Positions 54,515-62,832 of a stretch of 64,000 nucleotides of DNA are shown here, in pieces. Positions within the stretch are counted from its first letter, which is position 1. The number at the start of each line of letters is the position of its first letter. The notes beneath the pieces are model-generated. The model was not told the DNA's origin. It was given only the letters and a program-made list of their open reading frames with translations, and did no database searches. The position numbers and the translations under genes are program-made. This DNA comes from Oscillospiraceae bacterium (GTDB lineage Bacteria > Bacillota > Clostridia > Oscillospirales > Oscillospiraceae): NCBI GenBank assembly GCA_015067975.1, contig SVLK01000002.1, positions 62,001 to 126,000 on the forward strand. Direction: 5' to 3'.

Positions 54515-54954
54515 ATATTCTGCTGAGCGCCTGTCTGTTGGGTGTGGCCTGCCGCTACGATGGCCGGAGCAAAGCGTATCCGATGATGGAGGAACTGTGC
54601 CGGCAGTACCATGTGGTGCCTGTATGTCCGGAAATCATGGGTGGATTGCCCACACCCCGCACACCTGCTGAGCGGCTGGGAGATCGGGTGATCACAAAAA
54701 GCGGCGGTGACGTGACGGAGAACTATGATCGCGGCGCGCAGCAGGTGCTGCAGCTGGCCAGGACGCTGGGATGCACCGTGGCGGTGCTGAAAGAGCGCAG
54801 CCCGTCCTGCGGCAGCGGACAGATTTACGACGGCACCTTTACGGGCATGCTGACAGATGGCTGGGGTGTGGCAGCACAGCTGCTGCGCGAGAACGGCATC
54901 CGTGTGCTGGGAGAGTCGCAATTGGCGGCCTTTTTAGAAGAATCGCAGGAGTGA
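54511..54954 (+). CDS. DUF523 family protein
   Basis: 147 residues, the size of the family. It begins ILLSACLLGVACRYDGRSK and has the conserved VCPEIMGGLPTPR and LKERSPSCGSG motifs. The Cys residues in these motifs suggest metal or cluster binding; the function is unknown. Translationally coupled to the Nudix gene by an ATGA overlap. Confidence 0.92.
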   Translation: MNILLSACLLGVACRYDGRSKAYPMMEELCRQYHVVPVCPEIMGGLPTPRTPAERLGDRVITKSGGDVTENYDRGAQQVLQLARTLGCTVAVLKERSPSCGSGQIYDGTFTGMLTDGWGVAAQLLRENGIRVLGESQLAAFLEESQE

Positions 54955-54960
54955 AAGTGA

Positions 54961-54997
54961 AAAACAGCTGCCGAACTCTGTTTGGCAGCTGTTTTTT
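54961..54997 (+). terminator. Terminator after DUF523
   Basis: AAAACAGCTGCC, loop of 11 nt, GGCAGCTGTTTTTT. Confidence 0.9.
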
Positions 54998-55134
54998 CGC
55001 GCATAAAGGAGATATAAACGAAAAGATGCAAAACAATATACGGAACGTTTGGTACAACTTCGGATGACCGTAGAGAAAAAGTGCACAAAAACGGAGAATA
55101 AAACTGTGAAAAAGATAAAAAATAAGAAATTGCA

Positions 55135-55163
55135 TTGACAGAAAGCCAGAATTTTGATAGAAT
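55135..55163 (+). promoter_or_regulatory. Promoter of the LacI-family/maltodextrin operon
   Basis: TTGACA (55135-55140), 17-bp spacer, TAGAAT (55158-55163). Confidence 0.8.
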
Positions 55164-55176
55164 ACCCCGCGGAAAG

Positions 55177-55206
55177 ACCGGAAACGTTTCCGGTAAGGTT
55201 TCCGGT
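55177..55206. promoter_or_regulatory. LacI-family operator with an extra half-site
   Basis: Perfect 18-bp palindrome ACCGGAAACGTTTCCGGT at 55177-55194, with the central CG step typical of LacI/CcpA-type sites. The right half is repeated in tandem (GTTTCCGGTAAG then GTTTCCGGTAAT, about 55186-55209). It lies just downstream of the promoter, where a bound repressor would block elongation. Confidence 0.75.
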
Positions 55207-55250
55207 AATTTTGACAAAAACCGAAAAGAACCGACAGGAGGTGGCGCGTC

Positions 55251-56264
55251 GTGACGATCAAGGATATCGCACGGCTCTGCGGAGTCAGCATCAGCACCGT
55301 TTCCCGCGTGCTCAACGATCGACCCGACGTCAGCGAAGAAAACCGCCGCCGCGTCCTGGCTGTGATCGAAAGCAGCAACTACATCCCCAATAACAGCGCC
55401 CGTGATCTGGTGAAAACCAAGTCCGATGCCATCGGCCTGGTGGTGCGCGGCGTATCCAACCCGTTCTATACCCACATTATCCGCGCCATTGAACAGGCCA
55501 TCGATGAGGGCGGCTTTACCATGGTCATGCAGCAGATCGGTACCTGTGATGACGAGGTGAAGTGCGGCGCTATGATGGAGCGGGACAAGCGTCTGCGCGG
55601 CATCATTTTCCTGGGTGGCCGCAGCGACTATACGCCGGCAGAGCTGGCGGCGCTGAATGTTCCGTTCGTATGCTGTTCGTACAGCAATCACTACGGTTCG
55701 CTGCCGCAGGACAGCTACTCCTCTGTGTCTATCGCCGACGAGGAAGAGGCATACCGTGCAGTGAAGGAACTGTATGACAACGGCCACCGCCGCATTGCCG
55801 CGCTGATCTCCCGGGCAGACGACCGGGCCATCAGTCAGCTGCGCTATCAGGGCTATGTGAAGGCCCTGCGGGACTGCGGTTTGCCGCTGGACGAGGAACT
55901 GGTGATCTCGGCCGGTACGTTCGACATTAAAGATGCCTATCGCGCCACGGCGGAAACGCTGCAAAAGGGTACGGAATTTACCGCCCTGTTTTCCATCGCC
56001 GACAACATGGCCATCGGCGCCATGCGCGCGCTGCGTGAGGCCGGCAAAAATGTGCCGGAGGACTGCTCTGTGATCGCTATTGATGGTCTGGAAGTGTCCG
56101 AGTACATCGATCCTCCGCTGGCAACGCTGTGCCAGCCCATGGAGCAGATGGGACAGCGCAGCGTGGAGATCCTGCTGGACATGGTGCAGGAGAAGGGCGG
56201 CCACCGCCGCGAAACGCTGCCCACTACTTACCGCACCGGCGCATCGGTGCGCAACATCCACTGA
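55251..56264 (+). CDS. LacI-family transcriptional regulator
   Basis: 337 residues from GTG 55251, with AGGAGGTGG at 55236-55244. The N-terminal HTH and hinge are complete (IKDIARLCGVSISTVSRVLN...NYIPNNSARDL), followed by a periplasmic-binding-protein-like sensor domain (GLVVRGVSNPFY, IAIDGLEVSEYIDPPLATLCQP). It is the first gene of the operon that encodes a binding protein, two permeases and a glucanotransferase, so it most likely responds to maltodextrin-type sugars. The palindrome at 55177 makes it autoregulated. Confidence 0.92.
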   Translation: MTIKDIARLCGVSISTVSRVLNDRPDVSEENRRRVLAVIESSNYIPNNSARDLVKTKSDAIGLVVRGVSNPFYTHIIRAIEQAIDEGGFTMVMQQIGTCDDEVKCGAMMERDKRLRGIIFLGGRSDYTPAELAALNVPFVCCSYSNHYGSLPQDSYSSVSIADEEEAYRAVKELYDNGHRRIAALISRADDRAISQLRYQGYVKALRDCGLPLDEELVISAGTFDIKDAYRATAETLQKGTEFTALFSIADNMAIGAMRALREAGKNVPEDCSVIAIDGLEVSEYIDPPLATLCQPMEQMGQRSVEILLDMVQEKGGHRRETLPTTYRTGASVRNIH

Positions 56265-56327
56265 TTTTCCCTCCTTTTGCGGAGTGAAAATAAATACATC
56301 ATTTTTTTAAGAAGGAGCAATGAAATC

Positions 56328-57614
56328 ATGAAGAAGTTTCTTGCAATGATCCTGGCTCTGGTTATGGCACTGTCTCTGGTTGCCTGCGGCGCTAAGGATG
56401 ACGAGAAGGGTTCCGTGTACTGGCTGAACTTCAAGCCCGAGTCCAAGGATGCCCTGGAAGAGATCGCTGCTATGTACACCGAGGAAACCGGCGTTGAGGT
56501 GAAGATCGTCACCGCCGCTTCCGGCGAGTACAACTCCACCCTGACCGCCGAGATGGACAAGGAAGAGGCTCCCACCATCTTCGTCGTGGGTAACGCTGCC
56601 GCTGCCAAGGAGTGGTCCGACTACTGCCTGGATCTGAAGGGCACCGCCATCGCCAATGAGCTGAACACCGATGCTTACAACGTCTATGACGAGAACGGCA
56701 AGCTGTGCTCCATTGGCTACTGCTATGAGTGCTACGGCATCATCGTCAACACCAAGCTGCTGAAGGATGCCGGCTATGAGCTGAGCGACATCACCAACTT
56801 CGACAGCCTGAAGAAGGTTGCCGAGGACATCACCGCTCGCTCCGCTGACCTGGGCTTCAGCGCTTTCGGTTCTGCCGGTATGGGCGGCAGCTCCTCCTGG
56901 CGTTACACTGGTCACCTGATCAACCTGGAGTACTACTATGAGTCCGTGGACGATCCCGCTGCCTGGGCTTCTTGCCCCGCTGAGATCAAGGGTACTTACA
57001 TGGATAACTTCAAGAACCTGTATGATCTGATGGTCAACAACGCTACCGTGGACCGCGCTACCCTGAGCAACCTCGACGATAACGGCGAGGCCGAGTTCTG
57101 CGCCGGCAAGGCCGTGTTCTATGTCAACGGTAACTGGGAGTGGTCCGCCATCGAGAAGGCCGGCTTCACTGCCGATCAGGTTGCTATGATCCCCTACTAC
57201 TGCGGCGTTGCCGGCGAAGAGAAGGCCGGTCTGAACTGCGGTACCGAGAACTGCTGGGCCATCAATGCCAAGGCTTCCGAGGCTGATCAGAAGGCCACCA
57301 TGGACTTCCTGGTTTGGCTGGTGACCGACGCTGAGGCTTCTGCCAAGGCCGTTGCCACCTTCGGCGTTATGCCCTACAAGAAGGCTGTTGCTTCCTCCAA
57401 CCCCTTCCTGGCCGATGCCAACGAGTATGCCAACGCCGGCAACTACACCATGCCTTGGGTCACCAACTTCCAGCCCAACGTGGATGCTTACCGTGCTGCT
57501 GCCGTGTCCGCTATGAACGACTACAACGCTGCTCCCTCCGATGCTACCTGGGAGAAGGTTGAGGCCGCTTTCATCGCCGGCTGGGCCACCCAGTACAAGG
57601 AAGCCAACAAGTAA
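56328..57614 (+). CDS. Substrate-binding lipoprotein of a maltodextrin-type importer
   Basis: 428 residues from ATG 56328 (AAGGAG at 56312-56317). An earlier ATG at 56320 opens only a three-codon reading frame and overlaps the spacing region. The signal peptide ends in lipobox LVAC. The family-1 sugar-binding fold is seen (VYWLNFKPESKDALEEIAAMY, then GKAVFYVNGNWEW, WAINAKASEADQKATMDFLVWL). Codon use is extremely biased to C/G-ending preferred codons, implying very high expression. Its neighbours MalF-, MalG- and MalQ-like genes point to alpha-glucan oligosaccharides. Confidence 0.93.
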   Translation: MKKFLAMILALVMALSLVACGAKDDEKGSVYWLNFKPESKDALEEIAAMYTEETGVEVKIVTAASGEYNSTLTAEMDKEEAPTIFVVGNAAAAKEWSDYCLDLKGTAIANELNTDAYNVYDENGKLCSIGYCYECYGIIVNTKLLKDAGYELSDITNFDSLKKVAEDITARSADLGFSAFGSAGMGGSSSWRYTGHLINLEYYYESVDDPAAWASCPAEIKGTYMDNFKNLYDLMVNNATVDRATLSNLDDNGEAEFCAGKAVFYVNGNWEWSAIEKAGFTADQVAMIPYYCGVAGEEKAGLNCGTENCWAINAKASEADQKATMDFLVWLVTDAEASAKAVATFGVMPYKKAVASSNPFLADANEYANAGNYTMPWVTNFQPNVDAYRAAAVSAMNDYNAAPSDATWEKVEAAFIAGWATQYKEANK

Positions 57615-57656
57615 TCAAAACCGATTCTTTTGAATCGCACATGATTTACCCGGTTG

Positions 57657-57687
57657 ATGGGACGGGCGCAAAATGCGCCCGTCCCAT
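57657..57687. repeat. Extragenic palindrome, 14-bp stem
   Basis: ATGGGACGGGCGCA, AAA loop, then its perfect complement; no T-run. It shares the core ATGGG[GA]CGGGCG with 6130-6161, with a compensatory change in the stem. Located between the binding-protein and permease genes, where it may protect the upstream mRNA and allow unequal expression. Confidence 0.75.
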
Positions 57688-57786
57688 GGCCGCATTTACG
57701 ACATGGCGGGAAAATTTGGCTGCATGAGGCCTTTTCTGCCCGAAAAAGTATGTTTCCCCCAAAATGTAGAGAGAGGATGACACAGC

Positions 57787-58701
57787 ATGAAAAAGCGCAA
57801 AGACTCTTCGGCTGTCACGAGCGTCCTGATCAGCAGACCCATCCGCCGTTGGTTCCCCGCCTTTCTGGCACCTATGGTGGCTGCATTTGCTATCGGTTTC
57901 GTGTGGCCCTTCCTGCAGGGTATCTACCTGTCCTTCTGTAAGTTCCGCACCACTTCCGATGCTGAGTTTATCGGCTTTGGCAACTACTTGAACGCACTGC
58001 AGGATCCGACGTTTCTGCACTCGTTCTGGTACACGGCCCTGTATGCCATCGTTTCGCTGGTGCTGATCAATGTGCTGGCCTTTACCGTGGCCTATGCCCT
58101 GACCCAGAAAATCAAGGGCGCCAATATTTTCCGTACTGTGTTCTTCATGCCCAACCTGATCGGTGGTATCGTTCTGGGTTATATCTGGTCCATGATCTTT
58201 GACGGCATTCTGGGCAAGTACGGCACATCCATTCTGCTGAACTCCACCTGGGGTTTCTGGGGCTTGATCGTCCTGATGTGCTGGCAGCAGATCGGTTACA
58301 TGATGATCATCTATATTGCAGGTCTGCAGGCTGTGCCTGAGGACATGATGGAAGCCGCCCGCATCGACGGCGCCAACCGTTGGCAGACGCTGTTCCATGT
58401 GACCATCCCCAACGTGATGCCCTCCATCACCATCTGCATGTTCCTGTCGCTGACCAACGGCTTCAAGCTGTTCGACCAGAACCTGGCTTTGACCGGCGGT
58501 CTGCCCTATATCATCAATCCCGACGGCAGCACGGTGCACACCACCGAAATGCTGGCCCTGAACATCTACAACACGTTCTACGGCCAGGGCTCTACCTCCC
58601 GCGGTACGGCGCAGGCCAAGGCGGTACTGTTCTTCATTCTGGTGGCCGGACTGGGCCTACTGCAGCTGGGTGCAACCCGTAAAAAGGAGGTACAGCAGTA
58701 A
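57787..58701 (+). CDS. Maltodextrin-type ABC permease (MalF family)
   Basis: 304 residues, GAGAGG before the ATG. Six membrane helices; the EAA loop reads MMEAARIDGANRWQTLFHVTIPNVMPS, a close match to the CUT1 consensus. It forms the channel with the next permease, which starts inside its stop codon (TAATG). It depends on an ATPase encoded elsewhere, presumably MsmK at 50135. Confidence 0.93.
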   Translation: MKKRKDSSAVTSVLISRPIRRWFPAFLAPMVAAFAIGFVWPFLQGIYLSFCKFRTTSDAEFIGFGNYLNALQDPTFLHSFWYTALYAIVSLVLINVLAFTVAYALTQKIKGANIFRTVFFMPNLIGGIVLGYIWSMIFDGILGKYGTSILLNSTWGFWGLIVLMCWQQIGYMMIIYIAGLQAVPEDMMEAARIDGANRWQTLFHVTIPNVMPSITICMFLSLTNGFKLFDQNLALTGGLPYIINPDGSTVHTTEMLALNIYNTFYGQGSTSRGTAQAKAVLFFILVAGLGLLQLGATRKKEVQQ

Positions 58702-59543
58702 TGAAACAGAAAAGACGTATTGGCGCTACTATTTTGACCGTGGTGCTGTCCCTGATCTCCGTGATCTATGTGCTGCCTGTGGTGGCCGTGGCTGTCAACT
58801 CCTTTAAAATCAACTCTTTCGTTAAGAGCGATACTTTCGCGCTGCCTACAGCAGAGAGCTTCGCCGGCTGGGATAACTTTATCACCGGCATGACGCTGGG
58901 CGGCACGTTCTGGTCCTCCGTGTTCTACAGCGTGGTGATCACCATTCTGTCCACCGCACTGATCCTGCTGTTTACCTCTATGGCTGCGTGGTATATCTCC
59001 CGCGTGGACAGCGCCTTCTGCCGTTTGGTGTACTTCCTGTGCGTCTTCTCCATGGTGGTGCCTTTCCAGATGGTGATGTTCACCCTGTCCAAGACGGCGG
59101 ACCGTTTGGATTTCGACACCCCCTGGACCATTCCTGTCATCTATCTGGGCTTCGGCGCAGGCCTGGCTGTGTTCATGTTCGTGGGCTTCGTCAAGTCCAT
59201 CCCGCTGAACATCGAAGAAGCCGCTGTCATCGACGGCTGCGGCCCGCTGCGCACCTTCTTCAACGTGGTGGTACCCATGCTTAAGCCTACCATGATCAGC
59301 GTAGGTATTCTGGAGATCATGTGGGTGTGGAACGACTATCTGCTGCCCTATCTGGTCCTGGACCGCACCAAGTATATGACCATTCCCATTCACATTCAGT
59401 ACCTGAAGGGAAGCTACGGTACGGTGGACCTGGGCGCTACCATGGCGCTGATCCTGCTGAGTGTCATTCCCGTGATCATCTTCTATCTCTGCTGCCAGAA
59501 GCACATCATCAAGGGTGTGGCTGCCGGCGCTGTGAAGGGCTGA
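58701..59543 (+). CDS. Maltodextrin-type ABC permease (MalG family)
   Basis: 280 residues; the ATG shares one base with the stop of the upstream gene. It has six membrane helices, EAA loop IEEAAVIDGCGPLRTFFNVVVPMLKPT, and the C-terminal HIIKGVAAGAVKG typical of MalG-like proteins. Strikingly similar at both ends to the other MalG-type permease at 10466, so both probably contact the same ATPase. Confidence 0.93.
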   Translation: MKQKRRIGATILTVVLSLISVIYVLPVVAVAVNSFKINSFVKSDTFALPTAESFAGWDNFITGMTLGGTFWSSVFYSVVITILSTALILLFTSMAAWYISRVDSAFCRLVYFLCVFSMVVPFQMVMFTLSKTADRLDFDTPWTIPVIYLGFGAGLAVFMFVGFVKSIPLNIEEAAVIDGCGPLRTFFNVVVPMLKPTMISVGILEIMWVWNDYLLPYLVLDRTKYMTIPIHIQYLKGSYGTVDLGATMALILLSVIPVIIFYLCCQKHIIKGVAAGAVKG

Positions 59544-59567
59544 TTCTTCCGTATTCACCAACCATAT

Positions 59568-59588
59568 GGGGAGAGCACAGCTCTCCCC
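59568..59588. repeat. Extragenic stem-loop between permease and malQ
   Basis: GGGGAGAGC, loop ACA, GCTCTCCCC, flanked by ATAT/GTAT. No T-run. It resembles the palindromes at 6130 and 57657 in position and G-rich left arm, although the core differs. Confidence 0.6.
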
Positions 59589-59617
59589 GTATTCCCGAAA
59601 TTGAAAGAAGTTTATTT

Positions 59618-61108
59618 ATGACCATGAAAAGAAGCAGCGGCATTTTGATGCCCATTTCCGCTCTGCCGTCTCCCTACGGCATCGGTACTCTCGGCAAGGC
59701 CGCCTACGACTTTGCAGATTTTCTTCACGCAGCAGGCCAGGGCTACTGGCAGCTGCTGCCCATGGGACCCACCAGCTACGGTGACTCCCCCTACCAGAGC
59801 TTTTCCACCTACGCCGGCAACCCCTATTACATCGACCTTGACATGCTGATCAAGGACGGTCTGCTGACCCGAAAGGATCTGGCCGGCATCGACTGGGGCA
59901 GCAACGAGCGCTATGTGGATTATGCCAAGATCTACGAGAGCCGCTTTGCTGTGCTGGCCAAGGCCAAGGCCCGCGGCTGGCAGCGCGACAGCGCCGAGGT
60001 GGCGCAGTTCGTGGAAGAGAACAAGCGTTGGCTGCCCGACTACGCTCTGTTTATGGCCTGCAAGCGACACTTTGGCATGAAGGCCTGGACGGAGTGGGAG
60101 GATGAGGACATCCGCCTGCGCAAGAATCGTGCCGTACTGGAAGAGTATCGGTTGAAGCTGCGCGAGGATGTGGAGTTCTTCATCTACATCCAATACTTGT
60201 TCTACAAGCAGTGGAATCAGCTCAAAGCTTATATCCACAGCTTGGATATCCGCATCATCGGCGACTTGCCCATCTATGTGGCACTGGACAGCGCTGATGT
60301 ATGGGCAGAGCCCGAGTGGTTCCAGCTGGACAGCCGCAACGTACCTACGGAGGTATCCGGTGTCCCGCCCGACTACTTCAGCGAGGACGGTCAGCTGTGG
60401 GGCAATCCTCTGTATCGCTGGGACACCATGCAGGAGGATGGCTTCGGCTGGTGGATCCGCCGCGTGGATGGTGCCGGCAAGCTGTTTGACGTGATCCGCA
60501 TCGATCATTTCCGCGGGCTGGAGAGCTACTGGTCTGTGCCCTATGGCGAGACCACGGCCAAGAACGGCCGTTGGGTCAAGGGTCCCGGCATGCGTTTTGT
60601 CAATGCAGTGATGGGGTGGTTCCCCGAACTGGAGTTTATTGCTGAGGATTTGGGTTATCCCACACCCGAGGTGGCACAGCTGCTGCGCGACTCCAAGCTG
60701 CCCGGTATGAAGGTGCTGGTGTTTGCCTTTGACTCTCGCGATTCCAGCAGCTATCTGCCGCATGTGTACGGTGAGAACTGCATCTGTTACACCGGTACGC
60801 ACGACAACGCTCCCATTGCTCTGTGGCGCAAGGAGGCCGCCAAGGCCGACATCAAGTTTGCCACCGAGTATCTGGGTCTCAATGAAGCCGAGGGCTTCAA
60901 CTGGGGCATGATCCGCGGCGGCATGAGCTCCGTGGCAAAGCTGTTTGTGGCGCAGATGCAGGACTATCTGGAGCTGGGCGAAGGTCACCGCATGAACACG
61001 CCCGGTATCGCCAGCGGCAACTGGCAGTGGCGTATGTGCAAGGGCGAGGCGTCCAAGAAATTGGCGCGCCGCATCAAAGCTGCCGCTACGCTGTACGGCC
61101 GCGTATAA
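59618..61108 (+). CDS. malQ: 4-alpha-glucanotransferase (amylomaltase, GH77)
   Basis: 496 residues from ATG 59618; the frame is open much further upstream but inside the permease gene, so this start, at the beginning of the family's MKRSSGILMPISALPSPYGIG, is preferred. GH77 catalytic motifs: the nucleophile Asp in VIRIDHFRGLESYW, the acid/base Glu in FIAEDLGYP and the third Asp in GTHDNAP. It transfers alpha-1,4-glucan chains between maltodextrins in the cytoplasm. The ribosome site (GAAAGAAG) is weak. Last gene of the operon, before a strong terminator. Confidence 0.95.
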   Translation: MTMKRSSGILMPISALPSPYGIGTLGKAAYDFADFLHAAGQGYWQLLPMGPTSYGDSPYQSFSTYAGNPYYIDLDMLIKDGLLTRKDLAGIDWGSNERYVDYAKIYESRFAVLAKAKARGWQRDSAEVAQFVEENKRWLPDYALFMACKRHFGMKAWTEWEDEDIRLRKNRAVLEEYRLKLREDVEFFIYIQYLFYKQWNQLKAYIHSLDIRIIGDLPIYVALDSADVWAEPEWFQLDSRNVPTEVSGVPPDYFSEDGQLWGNPLYRWDTMQEDGFGWWIRRVDGAGKLFDVIRIDHFRGLESYWSVPYGETTAKNGRWVKGPGMRFVNAVMGWFPELEFIAEDLGYPTPEVAQLLRDSKLPGMKVLVFAFDSRDSSSYLPHVYGENCICYTGTHDNAPIALWRKEAAKADIKFATEYLGLNEAEGFNWGMIRGGMSSVAKLFVAQMQDYLELGEGHRMNTPGIASGNWQWRMCKGEASKKLARRIKAAATLYGRV

Positions 61109-61164
61109 CAACACTTGTAACTCCGTTTTGACTATACAAAGCGGATGTGAGATTCTCTTTACAG

Positions 61165-61206
61165 CTTCAAGAGCCGGCTCAGTTGAGCCGGCTCTTGAAG
61201 TGTTTT
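61165..61206 (+). terminator. Terminator of the maltodextrin operon
   Basis: A 17-bp near-continuous stem (61165-61181 with 61184-61200) followed by TGTTTT. Confidence 0.88.
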
Positions 61207-61210
61207 GTGT

Positions 61211-61247
61211 ACAAAGAAAAGCGGCAGCCGAGAATCGGCTGCCGCTT
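61211..61247 (-). terminator. Terminator of the uracil permease gene
   Basis: Stem AAGCGGCAGCCGA / TCGGCTGCCGCTT at 61219-61247, 3-nt loop. On the minus strand it is followed by TTTTCTTTG. Confidence 0.88.
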
Positions 61248-61266
61248 GCTGCTTAGCAGTGATATC

Positions 61267-62604
61267 TTAGTAGGAACCCAGATCGGCGGACTTGTCGCCT
61301 TCGACGGAGGTGCCGAACTCGTAGTCATTACCGGGCAGGATGGCGTTGAGCACCACACCGGCCAGAGCAGCAATGGCCAGACCGGTCAGAGTGATGGTGG
61401 CGTTGCCAACTACGAAGCTGATACCGCCGATGGAGCTGAAGCCCAGACCGCACACGAAGATAACAGCGGCGATGATCAGGTTGCGGGACTTGGTCAGGTC
61501 AACCTTGTTCTCCACGATGTTGCGCACACCGACAGCGGAGATCATACCGTAGAGGATGAAGCTGACACCGCCCACGATGGCTGCGGGGATGGAGTTGACC
61601 AGAGCATCAAACTTGGGGGAGAAGGACAGTACGATGGCGTAGATGGCAGCCAGACGCACGACGCGGGGATCGTACACCTTGCTCAGTGCCAAAACGCCGG
61701 TGTTCTCACCATAGGTGGTGTTGGCGGGGCCGCCAAACATGCCGGCCACAGCGGTAGCCAGACCGTCACCCAGCAGCGTGCGGTGCAGGCCGGGATCGGC
61801 AATGAAATTCTTGCCGGTGGTGGAAGAAATAGCGGAAACGTCGCCAATGTGCTCCATCATAGCAGCAATGGCAATGGGGGCCATGACCAGAATGGCGGTG
61901 ATGTCAAACTTGGCAATAACGATTTTCTGCAGACCCACGAACTGGGCTTCCTGCACGGCGGTGAAATCCACCTGGTTGAAGATCAGCGCGACGATGTAAG
62001 CGCCGACAACACCCAGCAGGATGGGGATGATTTTGACCATACCCTTGCCAAAGATATTGGCCACGATGATGATGGCGATGGCTACCAGAGCCAGAGGCCA
62101 GTTGGTGGAGGCGTTGGACACGGCAGAGCCGGACAGATTCAGACCGATGAGGATGATGATGGGGCCGGTGACAATGGGGGGGAAGAAGCGCATGACTTTC
62201 TTGGCACCCACCAGCTTGAACAGCAGAGCCAGCACCAGATACAGACCGCCGGCAACCACGACGCCGCCCAGTGCATAGGGCAGCTTTTCTTCGCCGGTCA
62301 TACCGGCAAACTTGCCGGCGTCCAGATTGGCAACTGCCTCGAAGCCGCCCAGGAAGGCAAAGGAGGAACCCAGGAAAGCGGGAACCTTAAACTTGGTGCA
62401 CAAGTGGAACAGCAATGTACCCAGACCTGCAAACAGCAGCGTGGTCTGGATGGACAGGGGCAGGCCGTAGCCCGTGACCAAAATGGGGACAAGAACGGTG
62501 GCGCCGAACATGGCAAACAGATGCTGCAGACCCAGCACCAGCATGCGGGGCGTGCCCAGTTCTCTGGCGTCGTAGATGGCCTCCTGGCCAAGATTCTTCT
62601 TCAT
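61267..62604 (-). CDS. uraA: Uracil permease (NCS2/NAT family, UraA-like)
   Basis: 445 residues with about fourteen membrane segments. NCS2 signatures: LVLGLQHLFAMFGATVLVP near the start, the substrate-site Glu in MMEHIGDVSAIS and the ANTTYGENTGV motif. It imports uracil (possibly xanthine) with protons for pyrimidine salvage. GAGAGG precedes the ATG. It is separated from its promoter by a leader peptide and an intrinsic terminator, suggesting attenuation control. Confidence 0.94.
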   Translation of the reverse strand: MKKNLGQEAIYDARELGTPRMLVLGLQHLFAMFGATVLVPILVTGYGLPLSIQTTLLFAGLGTLLFHLCTKFKVPAFLGSSFAFLGGFEAVANLDAGKFAGMTGEEKLPYALGGVVVAGGLYLVLALLFKLVGAKKVMRFFPPIVTGPIIILIGLNLSGSAVSNASTNWPLALVAIAIIIVANIFGKGMVKIIPILLGVVGAYIVALIFNQVDFTAVQEAQFVGLQKIVIAKFDITAILVMAPIAIAAMMEHIGDVSAISSTTGKNFIADPGLHRTLLGDGLATAVAGMFGGPANTTYGENTGVLALSKVYDPRVVRLAAIYAIVLSFSPKFDALVNSIPAAIVGGVSFILYGMISAVGVRNIVENKVDLTKSRNLIIAAVIFVCGLGFSSIGGISFVVGNATITLTGLAIAALAGVVLNAILPGNDYEFGTSVEGDKSADLGSY

Positions 62605-62651
62605 GGGGATTTCCTCTCTTTCTCATGTTTATTGTAACTTTCGTTGCAAAC

Positions 62652-62682
62652 GGACAAAAAAAGAACCGGTAACAATACCGGT
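62652..62682 (-). terminator. Leader terminator (attenuator) before the uracil permease gene
   Basis: On the minus strand a 7-bp stem ACCGGTA / TACCGGT with loop TTGT (62665-62682) is followed by TCTTTTTTTG. It stands about 50 nt before the permease start. Its 5' arm overlaps the stop codon of the leader peptide, so a ribosome finishing that peptide would keep the hairpin from forming. Confidence 0.8.
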
Positions 62683-62741
62683 CAAAAGATAATAATAGAG
62701 GGAACGACCATGCGGCTTTCAGAAACGGCAGAAAACATCAT
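62682..62741 (-). CDS. 19-residue leader peptide of the uracil permease gene
   Basis: Reading frame MMFSAVSESRMVVPSIIIF, preceded by a near-perfect Shine-Dalgarno (AAGGAGGTGA at 62747-62756). The last codons are encoded by a pyrimidine/U-rich stretch (CCCTCTATTATTATCTTTTG) that runs straight into the terminator stem. This is the arrangement of E. coli pyrBI, where RNA polymerase pausing on U-rich sequence at low UTP lets the ribosome catch up and block termination. The peptide itself is probably not functional. Confidence 0.7.
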   Translation of the reverse strand: MMFSAVSESRMVVPSIIIF

Positions 62742-62767
62742 GATTGTCACCTCCTTGCATCTTGCTC

Positions 62768-62796
62768 ATTATAAAATCGACAGCGACAAAAAGCAA
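62768..62796 (-). promoter_or_regulatory. Promoter of the uracil permease transcript
   Basis: TTGCTT (62791-62796), 17-bp spacer, TATAAT (62768-62773) on the minus strand. The transcript should start near 62761, just before the leader-peptide ribosome site. Confidence 0.78.
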
Positions 62797-62813
62797 GCTT
62801 TTATATGCCTGTT

Positions 62814-62832
62814 GGGATAAAAATTTTATCCC
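62814..62832 (-). terminator. AT-rich hairpin at the end of bioY
   Basis: GGGATAAAA / TTTTATCCC around a single-base loop, overlapping the bioY stop codon. It lacks a clear U-run, so it is only a possible terminator. Confidence 0.4.

Noticed and set aside
62641-62760. PyrR-binding attenuator before uraA
   Set aside because: The PyrR loop consensus and an antiterminator fold were not found; leader-peptide coupling explains the elements better.
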